A stretch of 64,000 bases of DNA, taken from NCBI GenBank assembly GCA_002170395.1, contig NHEJ01000004.1:1-64000 (forward strand), in the 5' to 3' direction. Positions 25,929 through 34,666 of this stretch are shown here, piece after piece. Under the pieces are notes generated by a model. That model had not been told where the DNA came from. It saw nothing but the letters and a program-made list of their open reading frames with translations, and did no database searches. This DNA is from Betaproteobacteria bacterium TMED82 (GTDB taxonomy: Bacteria; Pseudomonadota; Gammaproteobacteria; Burkholderiales; Burkholderiaceae_A). Each line of letters begins with the position of its first letter. Position 1 is the stretch's first letter. The position numbers were made by a program, and so were the translations under genes.

Positions 25929-25956
25929 AGGGCGTGTTTTAACTAAAGCTTATGTC

Positions 25957-26658
25957 ATGAAGTGTACAATATTAGTTGTCGAAGATGAACCTGCTATTGC
26001 AGAGTTAATTTCGGTGAACCTCAGTTTTGAAGGTTACAGTGTTAGGAGAGCCTCGGATTCCCTTCAAGCAGAGGCTTTTATTAAAGCCGAATTGCCGAAC
26101 TTAATCATAATTGACTGGATGTTACCAGGAACTAGCGGAATTCAACTTGTAAAAAAGTGTAGAAATGTTGAAAGAACAAAATGTATTCCCATAATCATGC
26201 TTACCGCTAGATCAACTGAGGAAGATAAAATTGATGGCCTTGAATCTGGTGCTGATGACTATGTTACCAAACCCTTTTCTCCTAAAGAGTTAGGGGCTCG
26301 AATAAAAGCTCTCTTACGAAGACGTTCGCCAGAACTAACCGATGATGCAGTTACAAAGTGTGGTATTTGTCTTAACCCCACAACACATTCGATTACAGGT
26401 AACGGAAAAGCAATTATCTTGGGACCAACTGAATTTAAACTTCTCCATTTTTTTATGACAAGTCCGGAAAGAATTCACTCAAGAGGACAAATATTAGATA
26501 AGGTTTGGGGGGATCATGTATTTGTTGAGGATAGGACGGTCGATGTGCACATTAGGAGATTGAGAAAGGCATTAAGCCCAACTAATCATGACAAAAATAT
26601 TGAGACGATCAGAGGTAGTGGATACAGATTTGCAACTAACCCGACGAAAAAAAATTAA
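25957..26658 (+). CDS. phoB: PhoB-like phosphate regulon response regulator
   Basis: A 233-residue OmpR/PhoB-family regulator with a receiver domain (about 1-120: acidic pocket ED at 9-10, phospho-acceptor Asp53 in IIDWMLPG, Lys in TKPFSPKEL) and a winged-helix output domain (about 135-230: GPTEFKLLHFFM, RTVDVHIRRLRKAL, IRGSGYRF). The output domain and the PhoR-like partner point to PhoB, which activates phosphate-starvation genes. No pst or phoU genes are in the window. No Pho box is evident in the 28 bp between it and the divergent DUF971 gene. Confidence 0.88.
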   Translation: MKCTILVVEDEPAIAELISVNLSFEGYSVRRASDSLQAEAFIKAELPNLIIIDWMLPGTSGIQLVKKCRNVERTKCIPIIMLTARSTEEDKIDGLESGADDYVTKPFSPKELGARIKALLRRRSPELTDDAVTKCGICLNPTTHSITGNGKAIILGPTEFKLLHFFMTSPERIHSRGQILDKVWGDHVFVEDRTVDVHIRRLRKALSPTNHDKNIETIRGSGYRFATNPTKKN

Positions 26659-28024
26659 TAAGAATTCAAAAGATGATTATAAGACTATAAATCGAGCTAT
26701 TTATTCACAATTTGGTATTAGCATTTTAGTTTTTTTCCTGATTGTTTCTGTGGTTTTCTCTACAACGAGTTTAGTGCTTGGTTTCTCCTATGGGCTGTTG
26801 ATAGCAGTGCTGATATCAACCGGCTGGTTAACTTACCATTTATTACAAATTCAGAAGTTGATCTTTTGGCTTAAGTATCCAAATTTTAATTTGAGCCCTC
26901 CAGTATTAGGCCCTTGGAATGTTATATTCTCATCATTAAGAAATCTATTTCAAAGATCCGAAAGTGATCGAGCTGAATTATCTAAAAGGCTAGCTGCTTT
27001 TAAAAGACTAACTGAGGGTATGCAAGATGGTGTAATTGTTATTGACAAATACAACCAAATTATGCTGGCTACAGCAAAAGCAGAAATTTTTTTGAGTATT
27101 AAATCTGAACAGGATAAAGGCAAGAATGTTGTCAACATCATCAGACACCCAGGTTTTTCAGAATTTTTAAAACAAAGAAACTTCCAACAATCCTTTTTTA
27201 TAGAAGATTTAACTATCGAAAACAAAGCCCTCGAAATCAAACTTGTTCCCTATGACGAGCAAGAGGACTTATTAATATGTAGGGACATTACCGAGTTAAA
27301 AAAACTAGAATCTGAGAAAAAAGATTTTGTAGCAAATGTTTCGCATGAATTAAAAACGCCGCTGACTGTCGTAGCTGGATTTCTGGAAACTTTAAAAGAT
27401 ATTCCGATGTCCGAGGAAAAAAAAATACATGTTATTGATGAAATGTTAAAACAAACTGATAGAATGACAAGCCTAATAAACGATCTCTTTTTGTTTTCGA
27501 AATTTAATAATAAAAAGTCAGTAGATCAGTTACCTTCTTTTAATATTTGCGACTTGGTTGAAGAGTTAGCAAACGAGGCAAAAAAAAAATTTGAGGGGAA
27601 GCTTATAACAAAAGTTTTAAAAAATTCTAAGAGTGTATTTTACGGGGAAAAAGCTGACATAAGAAGTGCTTTTTGGAATCTTATCAACAATGCAATGATG
27701 TATACTAACTGCGACGGATTGATAGAAATAAGTTGGAGCGTCGAAAATAATGGGGAATGCGTTTTTTATGTTAAGGATAATGGAATAGGCATTGAAGCCC
27801 ATCATCTTAACAGACTTACCGAAAGATTCTACCGAGTTGATGACGATCGCTCCCGGAACAGCGGAGGTACTGGATTAGGCCTTTCCATAGTTCAAGAAGT
27901 TGCCTCAAAATATGGGGGTAAATTGGCCATAGAAAGTGAACTAGGTATTGGAAGTAAGTTTTCCATTAGATTTCCATTAGATTTACTAAAAATTGATGAG
28001 AAATATAACGATGAAAAAATATGA
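26588..28024 (+). CDS. phoR: PhoR-like phosphate regulon sensor histidine kinase
   Basis: The protein has two transmembrane segments (about 42-85), a linker, a PAS-like domain (about 138-235), a HisKA domain with His253 in FVANVSHELKTPLT, and a HATPase domain with NLINNAMMYT, DNGIGIEA and GTGLGLSIVQ. There is no large periplasmic sensor, as in E. coli PhoR, which reads phosphate through PstB/PhoU. The ATG at 26588 overlaps phoB by 71 bp and has no Shine-Dalgarno. A TTG or GTG closer to the phoB stop may be the real start, so the first 15-20 residues are uncertain. Confidence 0.87.
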   Translation: MTKILRRSEVVDTDLQLTRRKKINKNSKDDYKTINRAIYSQFGISILVFFLIVSVVFSTTSLVLGFSYGLLIAVLISTGWLTYHLLQIQKLIFWLKYPNFNLSPPVLGPWNVIFSSLRNLFQRSESDRAELSKRLAAFKRLTEGMQDGVIVIDKYNQIMLATAKAEIFLSIKSEQDKGKNVVNIIRHPGFSEFLKQRNFQQSFFIEDLTIENKALEIKLVPYDEQEDLLICRDITELKKLESEKKDFVANVSHELKTPLTVVAGFLETLKDIPMSEEKKIHVIDEMLKQTDRMTSLINDLFLFSKFNNKKSVDQLPSFNICDLVEELANEAKKKFEGKLITKVLKNSKSVFYGEKADIRSAFWNLINNAMMYTNCDGLIEISWSVENNGECVFYVKDNGIGIEAHHLNRLTERFYRVDDDRSRNSGGTGLGLSIVQEVASKYGGKLAIESELGIGSKFSIRFPLDLLKIDEKYNDEKI

Positions 28025-29552
28025 TTCTGAAATATTAAGTTTCTATTTAAAAAAAATTTTATCCTCTCGTGTCTATGAGATAGCTAAAGAATCTCCGTTA
28101 GAATACGCACCATTAATGAGTCAAAAACTTAAAGCTAAGATTTATTTAAAACGAGAGGACCAGCAAGAAACGTTTTCCTTTAAGATTCGAGGGGCTTATA
28201 ACAAAATAGCAAACTTAACGGAAATGCAATTAGAAAGAGGAATTATTTGCGCATCTGCTGGTAATCATGCTCAAGGAGTGAGTTTAGCTGCTAAAAAACT
28301 TGGAACTAAGGCGACGATAGTAATGCCAAAAACAACTCCCGAAGTGAAAGTAGAGGCTGTAAAAAAACTCGGTGCATTCATAATTTTAGTTGGAGATTCT
28401 TATTCAGAAGCATATGAAAAAGCTTGGGAAATATCTTTAAAAAAAAAACTTACTTTTATTCATCCATTTGATGATGACGAGGTTATTGCTGGACAAGGAA
28501 CAATAGGCATGGAAATTTTGCGGCAAAGTCCAAGAAAGTTGAAAGCCATTTTTGTAGCGATCGGTGGGGGAGGTTTGATAGCCGGTGTTGGCGCATATAT
28601 AAAGGCACTAAGGCCAGCGGTAAAAATAGTTGGTGTTCAAATGGAGGACTCCGACGCCATGAAAAGATCCCTTGCTGCAGGAAAGAGGATTATATTGAAA
28701 AAAGTTGGTTTATTCTCAGATGGAACAGCTGTGAAACAAGTAGGCGTAAAAACTTTTAAATTATCCAAACACGTAGTTGACGAAATAGTTACAGTTGGTG
28801 TCGATGAAGTTTGTGCTGCAATTAAAGATATTTTCGAAGATACAAGAACTATTCAAGAACCAGCTGGGGCACTGGCCCTTGCGGGTCTAAAAAAGTATAA
28901 ATCATCAAATACATCAGTTGAGCCGGAAGATTCTCTGATTGCAATAACTTGCGGTGCAAATATTAATTTTGATAGATTACGAGTAATAGCGGAGAGATCC
29001 GAATTGGGTGAGGATAGAGAGGCCATTCTAGGTGTTTCTCTACCAGAAAAAAGAGGTAGTTTTTTAAAATTTTGTAAGCTTTTAGGAAATCGTCATGTGA
29101 CCGAATTCAATTATCGAATTTCAAGTACTAACGAAGCTATTGTTTTCGTAAGTATTGGTATAAAGAACGACTATGAAAAGAATAGGGCTGTTAAAGCTAT
29201 TGAATCAGGAAATTTTAAAGTTTATGATTTATCAGCTGATGAAATTTCTAAATCTCATATCAGACATATGATTGGTGGCTATTCACCTTTAGCGGCAAAT
29301 GAAAAACTTTTTAAGTTTGAGTTCCCAGAGAGGCCAGGAGCCCTTATGGAGTTTCTGTCCTCAATGAAAAGTACCTGGAATATTTCTCTTTTCAATTATC
29401 GAAATAACGGATCAGATACTGGTAGAATTTTGATAGGATTGCAAATTCCTAAATCAGAAGAAAAGGAATTTAAAATGTTTTTAAAAAGAACAAACTACGC
29501 TTTCAAAAATGAATCAGATAACATTGCCTACAAACTATTTTTAAATAGTTAA
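28011..29552 (+). CDS. ilvA: Threonine ammonia-lyase, biosynthetic
   Basis: IlvA deaminates threonine to 2-oxobutanoate, the first step to isoleucine, with PLP bound to Lys58 in FSFKIRGAYNK. The catalytic domain carries SAGNHAQGV and AIGGGGLIAGV. Two ACT-like regulatory domains follow (about 330-410 and 425-513; GVSLPEKRGSFLKF, KFEFPERPGALMEF), so this is the feedback-regulated form. The ATG at 28011 gives 513 residues, matching E. coli IlvA, and overlaps the phoR stop by 14 bp. In-frame starts at 27993 and 27996 are less likely. Confidence 0.94.
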   Translation: MKKYDSEILSFYLKKILSSRVYEIAKESPLEYAPLMSQKLKAKIYLKREDQQETFSFKIRGAYNKIANLTEMQLERGIICASAGNHAQGVSLAAKKLGTKATIVMPKTTPEVKVEAVKKLGAFIILVGDSYSEAYEKAWEISLKKKLTFIHPFDDDEVIAGQGTIGMEILRQSPRKLKAIFVAIGGGGLIAGVGAYIKALRPAVKIVGVQMEDSDAMKRSLAAGKRIILKKVGLFSDGTAVKQVGVKTFKLSKHVVDEIVTVGVDEVCAAIKDIFEDTRTIQEPAGALALAGLKKYKSSNTSVEPEDSLIAITCGANINFDRLRVIAERSELGEDREAILGVSLPEKRGSFLKFCKLLGNRHVTEFNYRISSTNEAIVFVSIGIKNDYEKNRAVKAIESGNFKVYDLSADEISKSHIRHMIGGYSPLAANEKLFKFEFPERPGALMEFLSSMKSTWNISLFNYRNNGSDTGRILIGLQIPKSEEKEFKMFLKRTNYAFKNESDNIAYKLFLNS

Positions 29553-29592
29553 ATTTTGCAATCGATAATCTAAATATAAGCTTTGAATTAGT

Positions 29593-30897
29593 ATGAATTT
29601 CTTGGTTATTGGACTTAATCATCAAACCACACCGGTAGAGCTTAGAGAAAAATTCGCAGTCTCCGGAGAAGATCTTGTTCCCGTTTTACTCGCTATCAAG
29701 GAGAGAGTATCACTCGTTTGTAAGGATCTAATGTTACTGTCAACTTGTAACCGAACTGAATTGTACTTTTTTGGTGAGAAAAGCCAAGATATTTTAGAAC
29801 TTGCCTCTGAATGGCTAGCAGATTATTCGAAACAAGATTTAAGTACTCTGCGAGAATATTTATACAAGTACGATAATAACACAGCAGTAAAACATCTTTT
29901 TCGGGTTGCAAGTGGTTTAGAGTCGATGGCTGTTGGAGAACCCCAGATTCTTGGACAAATAAAGTCTGCAGTCAAGCAGGCTGAAGTTTTAGGTGTACTG
30001 AATAATAACTTACATTTTTTATTTGAAAAGGCTTTTTCTGTCGCTAAAAGAGTTCGAACTAATACTGAAATTGGTAATCAGTCTATTTCAATGGCTGCTA
30101 TTTCTGTTCAATTAGTTAAACAAGTGTTTGGTGATTTAAAAAATTCCAGAATACTTTTCGTTGGCGCTGGTGAAATGATACAGCTTTGTTTAAGCCACTA
30201 TTATGACGAAAGACCAGCAGAAATTGTTGTGGCAAATCGCAATTTAGCTAGAGGAGAAAAGATTTCTGCGAACTACGATGCCAAGGTTATTCCTATAACA
30301 GGGGTAAATCGGGAATTAGAGAGATTTGATGTTGTAATCACATGTACTGCAAGTTCATTGCCTATAATAGGGCAGGGTACTGTGAGTACAGCCATAAAAA
30401 AACGTAAAAACCGCCCAATCGTTTTGATAGATTTAGCTGTTCCAAGGGATATTGAGACAGAAGTAAAAAACGTAGACAATGTGTTTCTTTTTACATTGGA
30501 TGACCTCGGTCGTCGAATTGAGAGTAATTTGAAATCAAGATTGTCTGCTATTGAAGCAGCAGAAAAACTTATTTCAAATGATCTGATTTCTTTTAATGAA
30601 GTACTAACTAATAGAAAGAGTAAACCCTTAATCTTAGCTATTAAAGAGAGGGCCGAAGAAATTCAAAGGTTGGAACTGGAAGCGGCCAGGAAAAAAGTAC
30701 TCAGAGGCGTAAATACTGAGGAAGTTTTAATGAATTTAGCTAAAGGCATCTCAAACAAATTTGTGCACGGTGCCTTTACCGAATTGCGAAGCGGTTCTTT
30801 TAAGAAGAACAAAGAAGCAGAATACTGGATAAAAAAACTCTATGGTTTAGAAACACCGGAAATTGATAATGAAGAAAAGTTTAACTCAAAGAATTAG
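29593..30897 (+). CDS. hemA: Glutamyl-tRNA reductase
   Basis: HemA reduces glutamyl-tRNA to glutamate-1-semialdehyde, the first step of C5-pathway haem synthesis. The catalytic Cys52 lies in [11 protein letters not shown]. The signatures [28 protein letters not shown] and the NADPH loop LFVGAGEMI are intact, and length is 434 residues. It heads the order hemA-prfA-prmC-grxD, conserved in betaproteobacteria, and overlaps prfA by 29 bp, so coupled translation is likely. Confidence 0.96.
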   Translation: MNFLVIGLNHQTTPVELREKFAVSGEDLVPVLLAIKERVSLVCKDLMLLSTCNRTELYFFGEKSQDILELASEWLADYSKQDLSTLREYLYKYDNNTAVKHLFRVASGLESMAVGEPQILGQIKSAVKQAEVLGVLNNNLHFLFEKAFSVAKRVRTNTEIGNQSISMAAISVQLVKQVFGDLKNSRILFVGAGEMIQLCLSHYYDERPAEIVVANRNLARGEKISANYDAKVIPITGVNRELERFDVVITCTASSLPIIGQGTVSTAIKKRKNRPIVLIDLAVPRDIETEVKNVDNVFLFTLDDLGRRIESNLKSRLSAIEAAEKLISNDLISFNEVLTNRKSKPLILAIKERAEEIQRLELEAARKKVLRGVNTEEVLMNLAKGISNKFVHGAFTELRSGSFKKNKEAEYWIKKLYGLETPEIDNEEKFNSKN

Positions 30898-31954
30898 AAA
30901 GATTATTGATAGATTTAATTCTATTGAGAAAGATTTAATGAGTCCCGATTTAGTTAGTCAAAGTGGAATATTACAAAAACTCTCAAAAGAAAGAGCGGAA
31001 CTCTTGCCAATTGTTGAAACATTTACAAAGCTTGAAGAATTAAACAATGACTTTTCTACCGCTGAAGAATGGCTCGATGATCCCGAACTAAAATCCGAGG
31101 CAATTCATGAATTAGAAAAGATTAGAGAAAATATCAATGAGAGAGAAAATCAGTTACAAAAGTTACTCTTACCAAAAGATCCTAATGACGAGAGAAATGT
31201 GATTCTGGAAATTCGTGCCGGCACTGGTGGAGATGAATCCGCCTTGTTTGCAGCAGATCTTTTTAGGATGTACTGCCGATATGCTGAAAGACAGAAATGG
31301 AAGATTGAGATTCTAAATTCAAGTGAGTCGGATTTAGGTGGCTTTAAAGAAATAATCATTAGGCTCATTGGGAAAAAAGTTTTTTCATTTCTAAAATTTG
31401 AATCTGGGGGGCACAGAGTACAAAGGATACCGGTTACAGAAACTCAAGGCAGGATACACACCTCAGCCTGCACCGTAGCTGTTCTACCAGAAATGGAAAA
31501 AATTGATGAAATTATTTTTTTACCTGAAGATTTACGAATCGATGTTTTCAGAGCATCTGGAGCGGGTGGTCAGCACGTGAATAAAACGGAGTCTGCAGTG
31601 AGAATAACGCATATTCCAACTGGTACGGTTGCTGAATGCCAAGATGATAGAAGTCAACACAAAAATAAAGAGAAAGCAATGAAAGTCTTATCTGCAAGGG
31701 TACTAGATAAAGAGCTTAGAGATAAACAGCAAAAACTTGCTTCCACTAGGAAAATATTGATTGGATCCGGAGATAGATCTGAAAGGGTAAGAACATATAA
31801 TTTTCCTCAGGGTCGAGTTACTGATCATCGTATCGCATTGACGAGCTACAAACTTGAACAAATTATGGATGGTGATCTTCATGAGTTTACCAATAGCCTA
31901 ATTTCTGAGCATCAAGCTAACTTAATGGCTTCGGTCAGTGACAATGCCGGCTAA
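30869..31954 (+). CDS. prfA: Peptide chain release factor 1
   Basis: RF1 reads UAA and UAG and triggers peptide release. With the ATG at 30869 the stop-recognition PVT tripeptide falls at residues 188-190 and the catalytic GGQ (in [16 protein letters not shown]) at 233-235, exactly the E. coli positions, which supports this start. The PVT motif separates it from RF2, which has SPF. Its methyltransferase prmC follows 29 bp downstream. Confidence 0.97.
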   Translation: MKKSLTQRIRKIIDRFNSIEKDLMSPDLVSQSGILQKLSKERAELLPIVETFTKLEELNNDFSTAEEWLDDPELKSEAIHELEKIRENINERENQLQKLLLPKDPNDERNVILEIRAGTGGDESALFAADLFRMYCRYAERQKWKIEILNSSESDLGGFKEIIIRLIGKKVFSFLKFESGGHRVQRIPVTETQGRIHTSACTVAVLPEMEKIDEIIFLPEDLRIDVFRASGAGGQHVNKTESAVRITHIPTGTVAECQDDRSQHKNKEKAMKVLSARVLDKELRDKQQKLASTRKILIGSGDRSERVRTYNFPQGRVTDHRIALTSYKLEQIMDGDLHEFTNSLISEHQANLMASVSDNAG

Positions 31955-31983
31955 TTCATTTTCACCAAAATACTTTGTGGCTA

Positions 31984-32799
31984 ATGAGTAAAAAAAAAAT
32001 ACTCGCAAGGATAATTAGTTTTATTTTGAAAAAACCAAGTCATTGGCTCTTTGTTAATGAAAATCGTGAATTTACAAAGAGCCAATATGAAAAAATATCA
32101 GGTTGTCTAAAATTATTTCAATATGGGCTACCCCAAGCTTACATATTTGGAAAGACTGAGTTCTATTCAAGGGAATTCATAGTTTCTGAGGACGTACTAA
32201 TTCCAAGGTGTGATTCTGAATTAATCGTAAAAGAAACTCTTCATGAAGTACAAAAACGAAAAAATAAAAAACAAATTAAGATTTTAGAATTAGGTACAGG
32301 TTCTGGAGCCCTTATTATTACAGTAGCAAAGGAATGTAAAAATCTGGGTATTTCCTGTGTTTTTACCGCTACTGACATTAGTAAGGACGCGTTGGCTATT
32401 GCCAAGAAAAATGTAATTCTTCATGATGTTAGTGTTGACCTGCATATAGGCGATTGGTGGGATGCTTTAGACGTAACACGATATCCTTTCGATATAGTTT
32501 TCTCGAATCCTCCTTATGTGGGTGCAGCTGAACGTAGATTTTTAAGTAAAAATACGCGATTTGAACCAAAGTTGGCACTTTACGGGCAATATCAATCCAA
32601 GTCGGGATTAGCTAGTATCAATGAGATTCTATCTAAGATTGATGGAAAAATTTGCGCATCAAGTGGTTTGATTCTCATCGAACACGGCTTCAACCAACAG
32701 CGCGAAATTAAAAGTTTAATTAAGGAAAAACATTTAAACTTTCTAGAACAATACTATGACCTCAGCGGGATACCACGAGTTGTAAAAATTGGTGTATGA
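31984..32799 (+). CDS. prmC: Peptide chain release factor N5-glutamine methyltransferase
   Basis: PrmC methylates the glutamine of the GGQ motif in release factors with SAM. It has the SAM loop LELGTGSGALIITVA and the glutamine-binding NPPY in FSNPPYVG. The preceding IPRCDSELIV corresponds to the family IPRPDTE. The ATG at 31984 gives 271 residues; a TTG 9 bp earlier is possible. It directly follows its substrate gene prfA and overlaps nothing substantial. Confidence 0.94.
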   Translation: MSKKKILARIISFILKKPSHWLFVNENREFTKSQYEKISGCLKLFQYGLPQAYIFGKTEFYSREFIVSEDVLIPRCDSELIVKETLHEVQKRKNKKQIKILELGTGSGALIITVAKECKNLGISCVFTATDISKDALAIAKKNVILHDVSVDLHIGDWWDALDVTRYPFDIVFSNPPYVGAAERRFLSKNTRFEPKLALYGQYQSKSGLASINEILSKIDGKICASSGLILIEHGFNQQREIKSLIKEKHLNFLEQYYDLSGIPRVVKIGV

Positions 32800-32819
32800 T
32801 TCGAAGGATAGGAGGTAAA

Positions 32820-33149
32820 ATGGAAACACGAAAGTTCATACGAAAAGCAGTTAGTGAAAATAAAATTTTACTTTTCATGAAAGGTACTGCTCAGTTTCCC
32901 CAATGTGGGTTTTCAGGTAAAGTCGTTGATATACTGAAAAAGAGTGGTGTGTCGGATTTAGCCACTGTTAATGTCCTTGAAGACGACAGTATTCGGCAAG
33001 GCATCAAAGATTACTCCGAGTGGCCAACTGTTCCACAATTATACATTGACGGAAAATTCATTGGAGGCGCTGATATTATTTCAGAAATGTATGATTCAGG
33101 TGAGTTAAGAGAATTACTTATAGAAAATAAATTGGTGCCGGCTATCTGA
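32820..33149 (+). CDS. grxD: Monothiol glutaredoxin, Grx4 family
   Basis: The 109-residue glutaredoxin has the monothiol active site CGFS (Cys29) in KGTAQFPQCGFSGK and the glutathione-binding WPTVPQLYIDGKFIGGADI. Such proteins carry a shared [2Fe-2S] cluster and, often with BolA proteins, move iron-sulfur clusters; a bolA-like gene lies at 47711. The ATG at 32820 is fixed by a strong AGGAGGT 3 nt upstream. The last codons (LVPAI, stop) are written over the acceptor stem of the oppositely oriented tRNA-Thr gene. Confidence 0.94.
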   Translation: METRKFIRKAVSENKILLFMKGTAQFPQCGFSGKVVDILKKSGVSDLATVNVLEDDSIRQGIKDYSEWPTVPQLYIDGKFIGGADIISEMYDSGELRELLIENKLVPAI

Positions 33150-33207
33150 TTTGAACAGATGACCTACCGCTTACAAGGCGGTTGCTCTACCACTGAGCTA
33201 AGCCGGC
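33133..33207 (-). tRNA. tRNA-Thr (TGT)
   Basis: The minus strand folds as a complete cloverleaf: acceptor GCCGGCT/AGCCGGC, D-arm GCTC/GAGC, anticodon stem ACCGC/GCGGT with loop CTTGTAA (anticodon TGT), and T-arm TATCTG in reverse order of the + strand. The CCA tail is encoded (33133-33135), unlike tRNA-Phe in this window. Its last 17 bases overlap the 3' end of grxD on the other strand. It lies 11 bp after sspB and may be cotranscribed with it. Confidence 0.95.
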
Positions 33208-33218
33208 GATAGTTCGAC

Positions 33219-33719
33219 TTATTTGATCCTTTTAAGAATATACTGGGATTTTCTTTTTTTGGAAGCCCTTTTCTTTCCACTTAACTTGTCAGCTTTTATA
33301 TTAGCCACATTAGTACTTGGCGAAATGGGTACCAGGTTCAATCTTGGTTTCCCTACATCACTGTCTAATACTTTTTCTTCCTCATCAACTTGGCTATCAC
33401 TGTCCTTTCGCTTAATAAACGTCAACCCTTGACCTGTTTCTTTGGAATAAATGGCAAGAATATCCCTAATAGGCACTTGCACCTCCGAGGATCTACCCGA
33501 AAATCTACCGAGGAATTTTACTTCCTCATTTGAAATACTAAAGTTGTGAGTAGCATCAGGTCCCACATTCAAAATAATTTCGCCACCTTTTACATAGTCG
33601 TTTGGAACCCTAGCTTCAGGAGAAACTGATACCGATATATACGGAGTGAGACCGCCATCAACACACCAATCGTATATAGCTCTAATCAAATAGGGTCTGG
33701 TTGTCTCTGAGTTTTCCAC
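33219..33719 (-). CDS. sspB: ClpXP protease specificity-enhancing factor SspB
   Basis: SspB tethers ssrA-tagged proteins to ClpXP. The N-terminal substrate-binding domain (about 1-105) shows TRPYLIRAIYDWCVDGGLTP, VKGGEIILNVGP and FSGRSSEVQVPI. A charged, flexible linker follows, and the chain ends in LKRIK, which resembles the C-terminal ClpX-binding tail of SspB proteins. Length is 166 residues. It stands in the expected petABC-sspB order, but sspA, normally between petC and sspB, is missing. Confidence 0.92.
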   Translation of the reverse strand: MENSETTRPYLIRAIYDWCVDGGLTPYISVSVSPEARVPNDYVKGGEIILNVGPDATHNFSISNEEVKFLGRFSGRSSEVQVPIRDILAIYSKETGQGLTFIKRKDSDSQVDEEEKVLDSDVGKPRLNLVPISPSTNVANIKADKLSGKKRASKKRKSQYILKRIK

Positions 33720-33753
33720 TTATCTTTTTAGTCTGATCTTTAACCGTCGCAAT

Positions 33754-33834
33754 ACTGCCTAGTTTACACTATTGCCTGTTAATCCTAAGCCTACCTATAC
33801 CAGCTTTGACCCCAAAAAACCCACAATAGGCAGT
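33754..33834. repeat. Long-range inverted repeat in the petC-sspB gap
   Basis: ACTGCCTA (33754-33761) and TAGGCAGT (33827-33834) are perfect 8-base complements. A nested pair, CTATTG (33769-33774) and CAATAG (33824-33829), competes with part of the same arm. The 164-bp gap (33720-33883) has no ORF. The repeats could form alternative hairpins in petC 3' RNA or be remnants of the missing sspA locus. Without alignment neither can be preferred. Confidence 0.4.
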
Positions 33835-33883
33835 CATGGAAATAATCACAGTTGAAATTCTAGAACGAAAACGCCATTTGGTA

Positions 33884-34654
33884 TTATTTGATATCTTTCC
33901 AGTACGCCGCGTTTAAACGCCATGCCACAAAAGCGAATAACCCCAAGAAAAGTAAAACCCAAACACCAAGCTGCTTACGAAACTGACCTACCGGCTCGGC
34001 AACCCATACTAAAAAGGCCGTAAGATCTGCAATATTCTCATCAAATTCTACCCGAGACATCCTACCTGGCTCTTCAATGACAAATTTATCAAAAGATGAA
34101 ACCATGGTGCCATTCTCCATTTTCTCTGTATAAACGGCTTTATTTATACCTTGAAGCTCCCATAAAACGTTTGGCATACCTACACCGGGATAGACCGTGT
34201 TATTCCAACCAGTTGGCTGTGATTCATCTTTATAGTAACCGCGTAGATACGTGTAAATCCAATCGCTACCCGGCCCGTTTGGCGAAGACCTAGATCTGGC
34301 GGTCAATGACAAATCAGGCGGAGCTTTTCCAAACCAATTTTTAGCATCCTCTTTTTTCATCGAGGAAATTACTGTGTTAGACAACGAGGCCCCATCCGTT
34401 AATAATAAAAATTTTTTTATCTGATCTGATTTTATACCTAGGTCAGTGAGTCTACTATATCGGACTTGAGAAATGCTATGACAACCTACGCAATAGTTCA
34501 TGTACAACTTAGCACCGTTTTGCAAAGACGCTAAGTTGTTTAAACGTTTGGAGGGAAAGGAATCTAACCGAACAGCCTCTCCAGCTGCAAACACACTAGA
34601 AATCGTTATCAGGGTATAGAAACAAGCGACACTAATCTTTATTAACTTAAGCAT
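33884..34654 (-). CDS. petC: Cytochrome c1 of the bc1 complex
   Basis: Cytochrome c1 accepts electrons from the Rieske centre and passes them to cytochrome c. A cleaved signal peptide (ends near VFAAGEA) precedes the haem site CVGCH (Cys55, Cys58, His59). The segment PPDLSLTARSRSS and a C-terminal membrane anchor (about 230-248, VWVLLFLGLFAFVAW) are present. A Met in GVGMPNVLWELQG probably supplies the sixth haem ligand. It is the last gene of petABC. Confidence 0.95.
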   Translation of the reverse strand: MLKLIKISVACFYTLITISSVFAAGEAVRLDSFPSKRLNNLASLQNGAKLYMNYCVGCHSISQVRYSRLTDLGIKSDQIKKFLLLTDGASLSNTVISSMKKEDAKNWFGKAPPDLSLTARSRSSPNGPGSDWIYTYLRGYYKDESQPTGWNNTVYPGVGMPNVLWELQGINKAVYTEKMENGTMVSSFDKFVIEEPGRMSRVEFDENIADLTAFLVWVAEPVGQFRKQLGVWVLLFLGLFAFVAWRLNAAYWKDIK

Positions 34655-34666
34655 GGCGACCGGATC

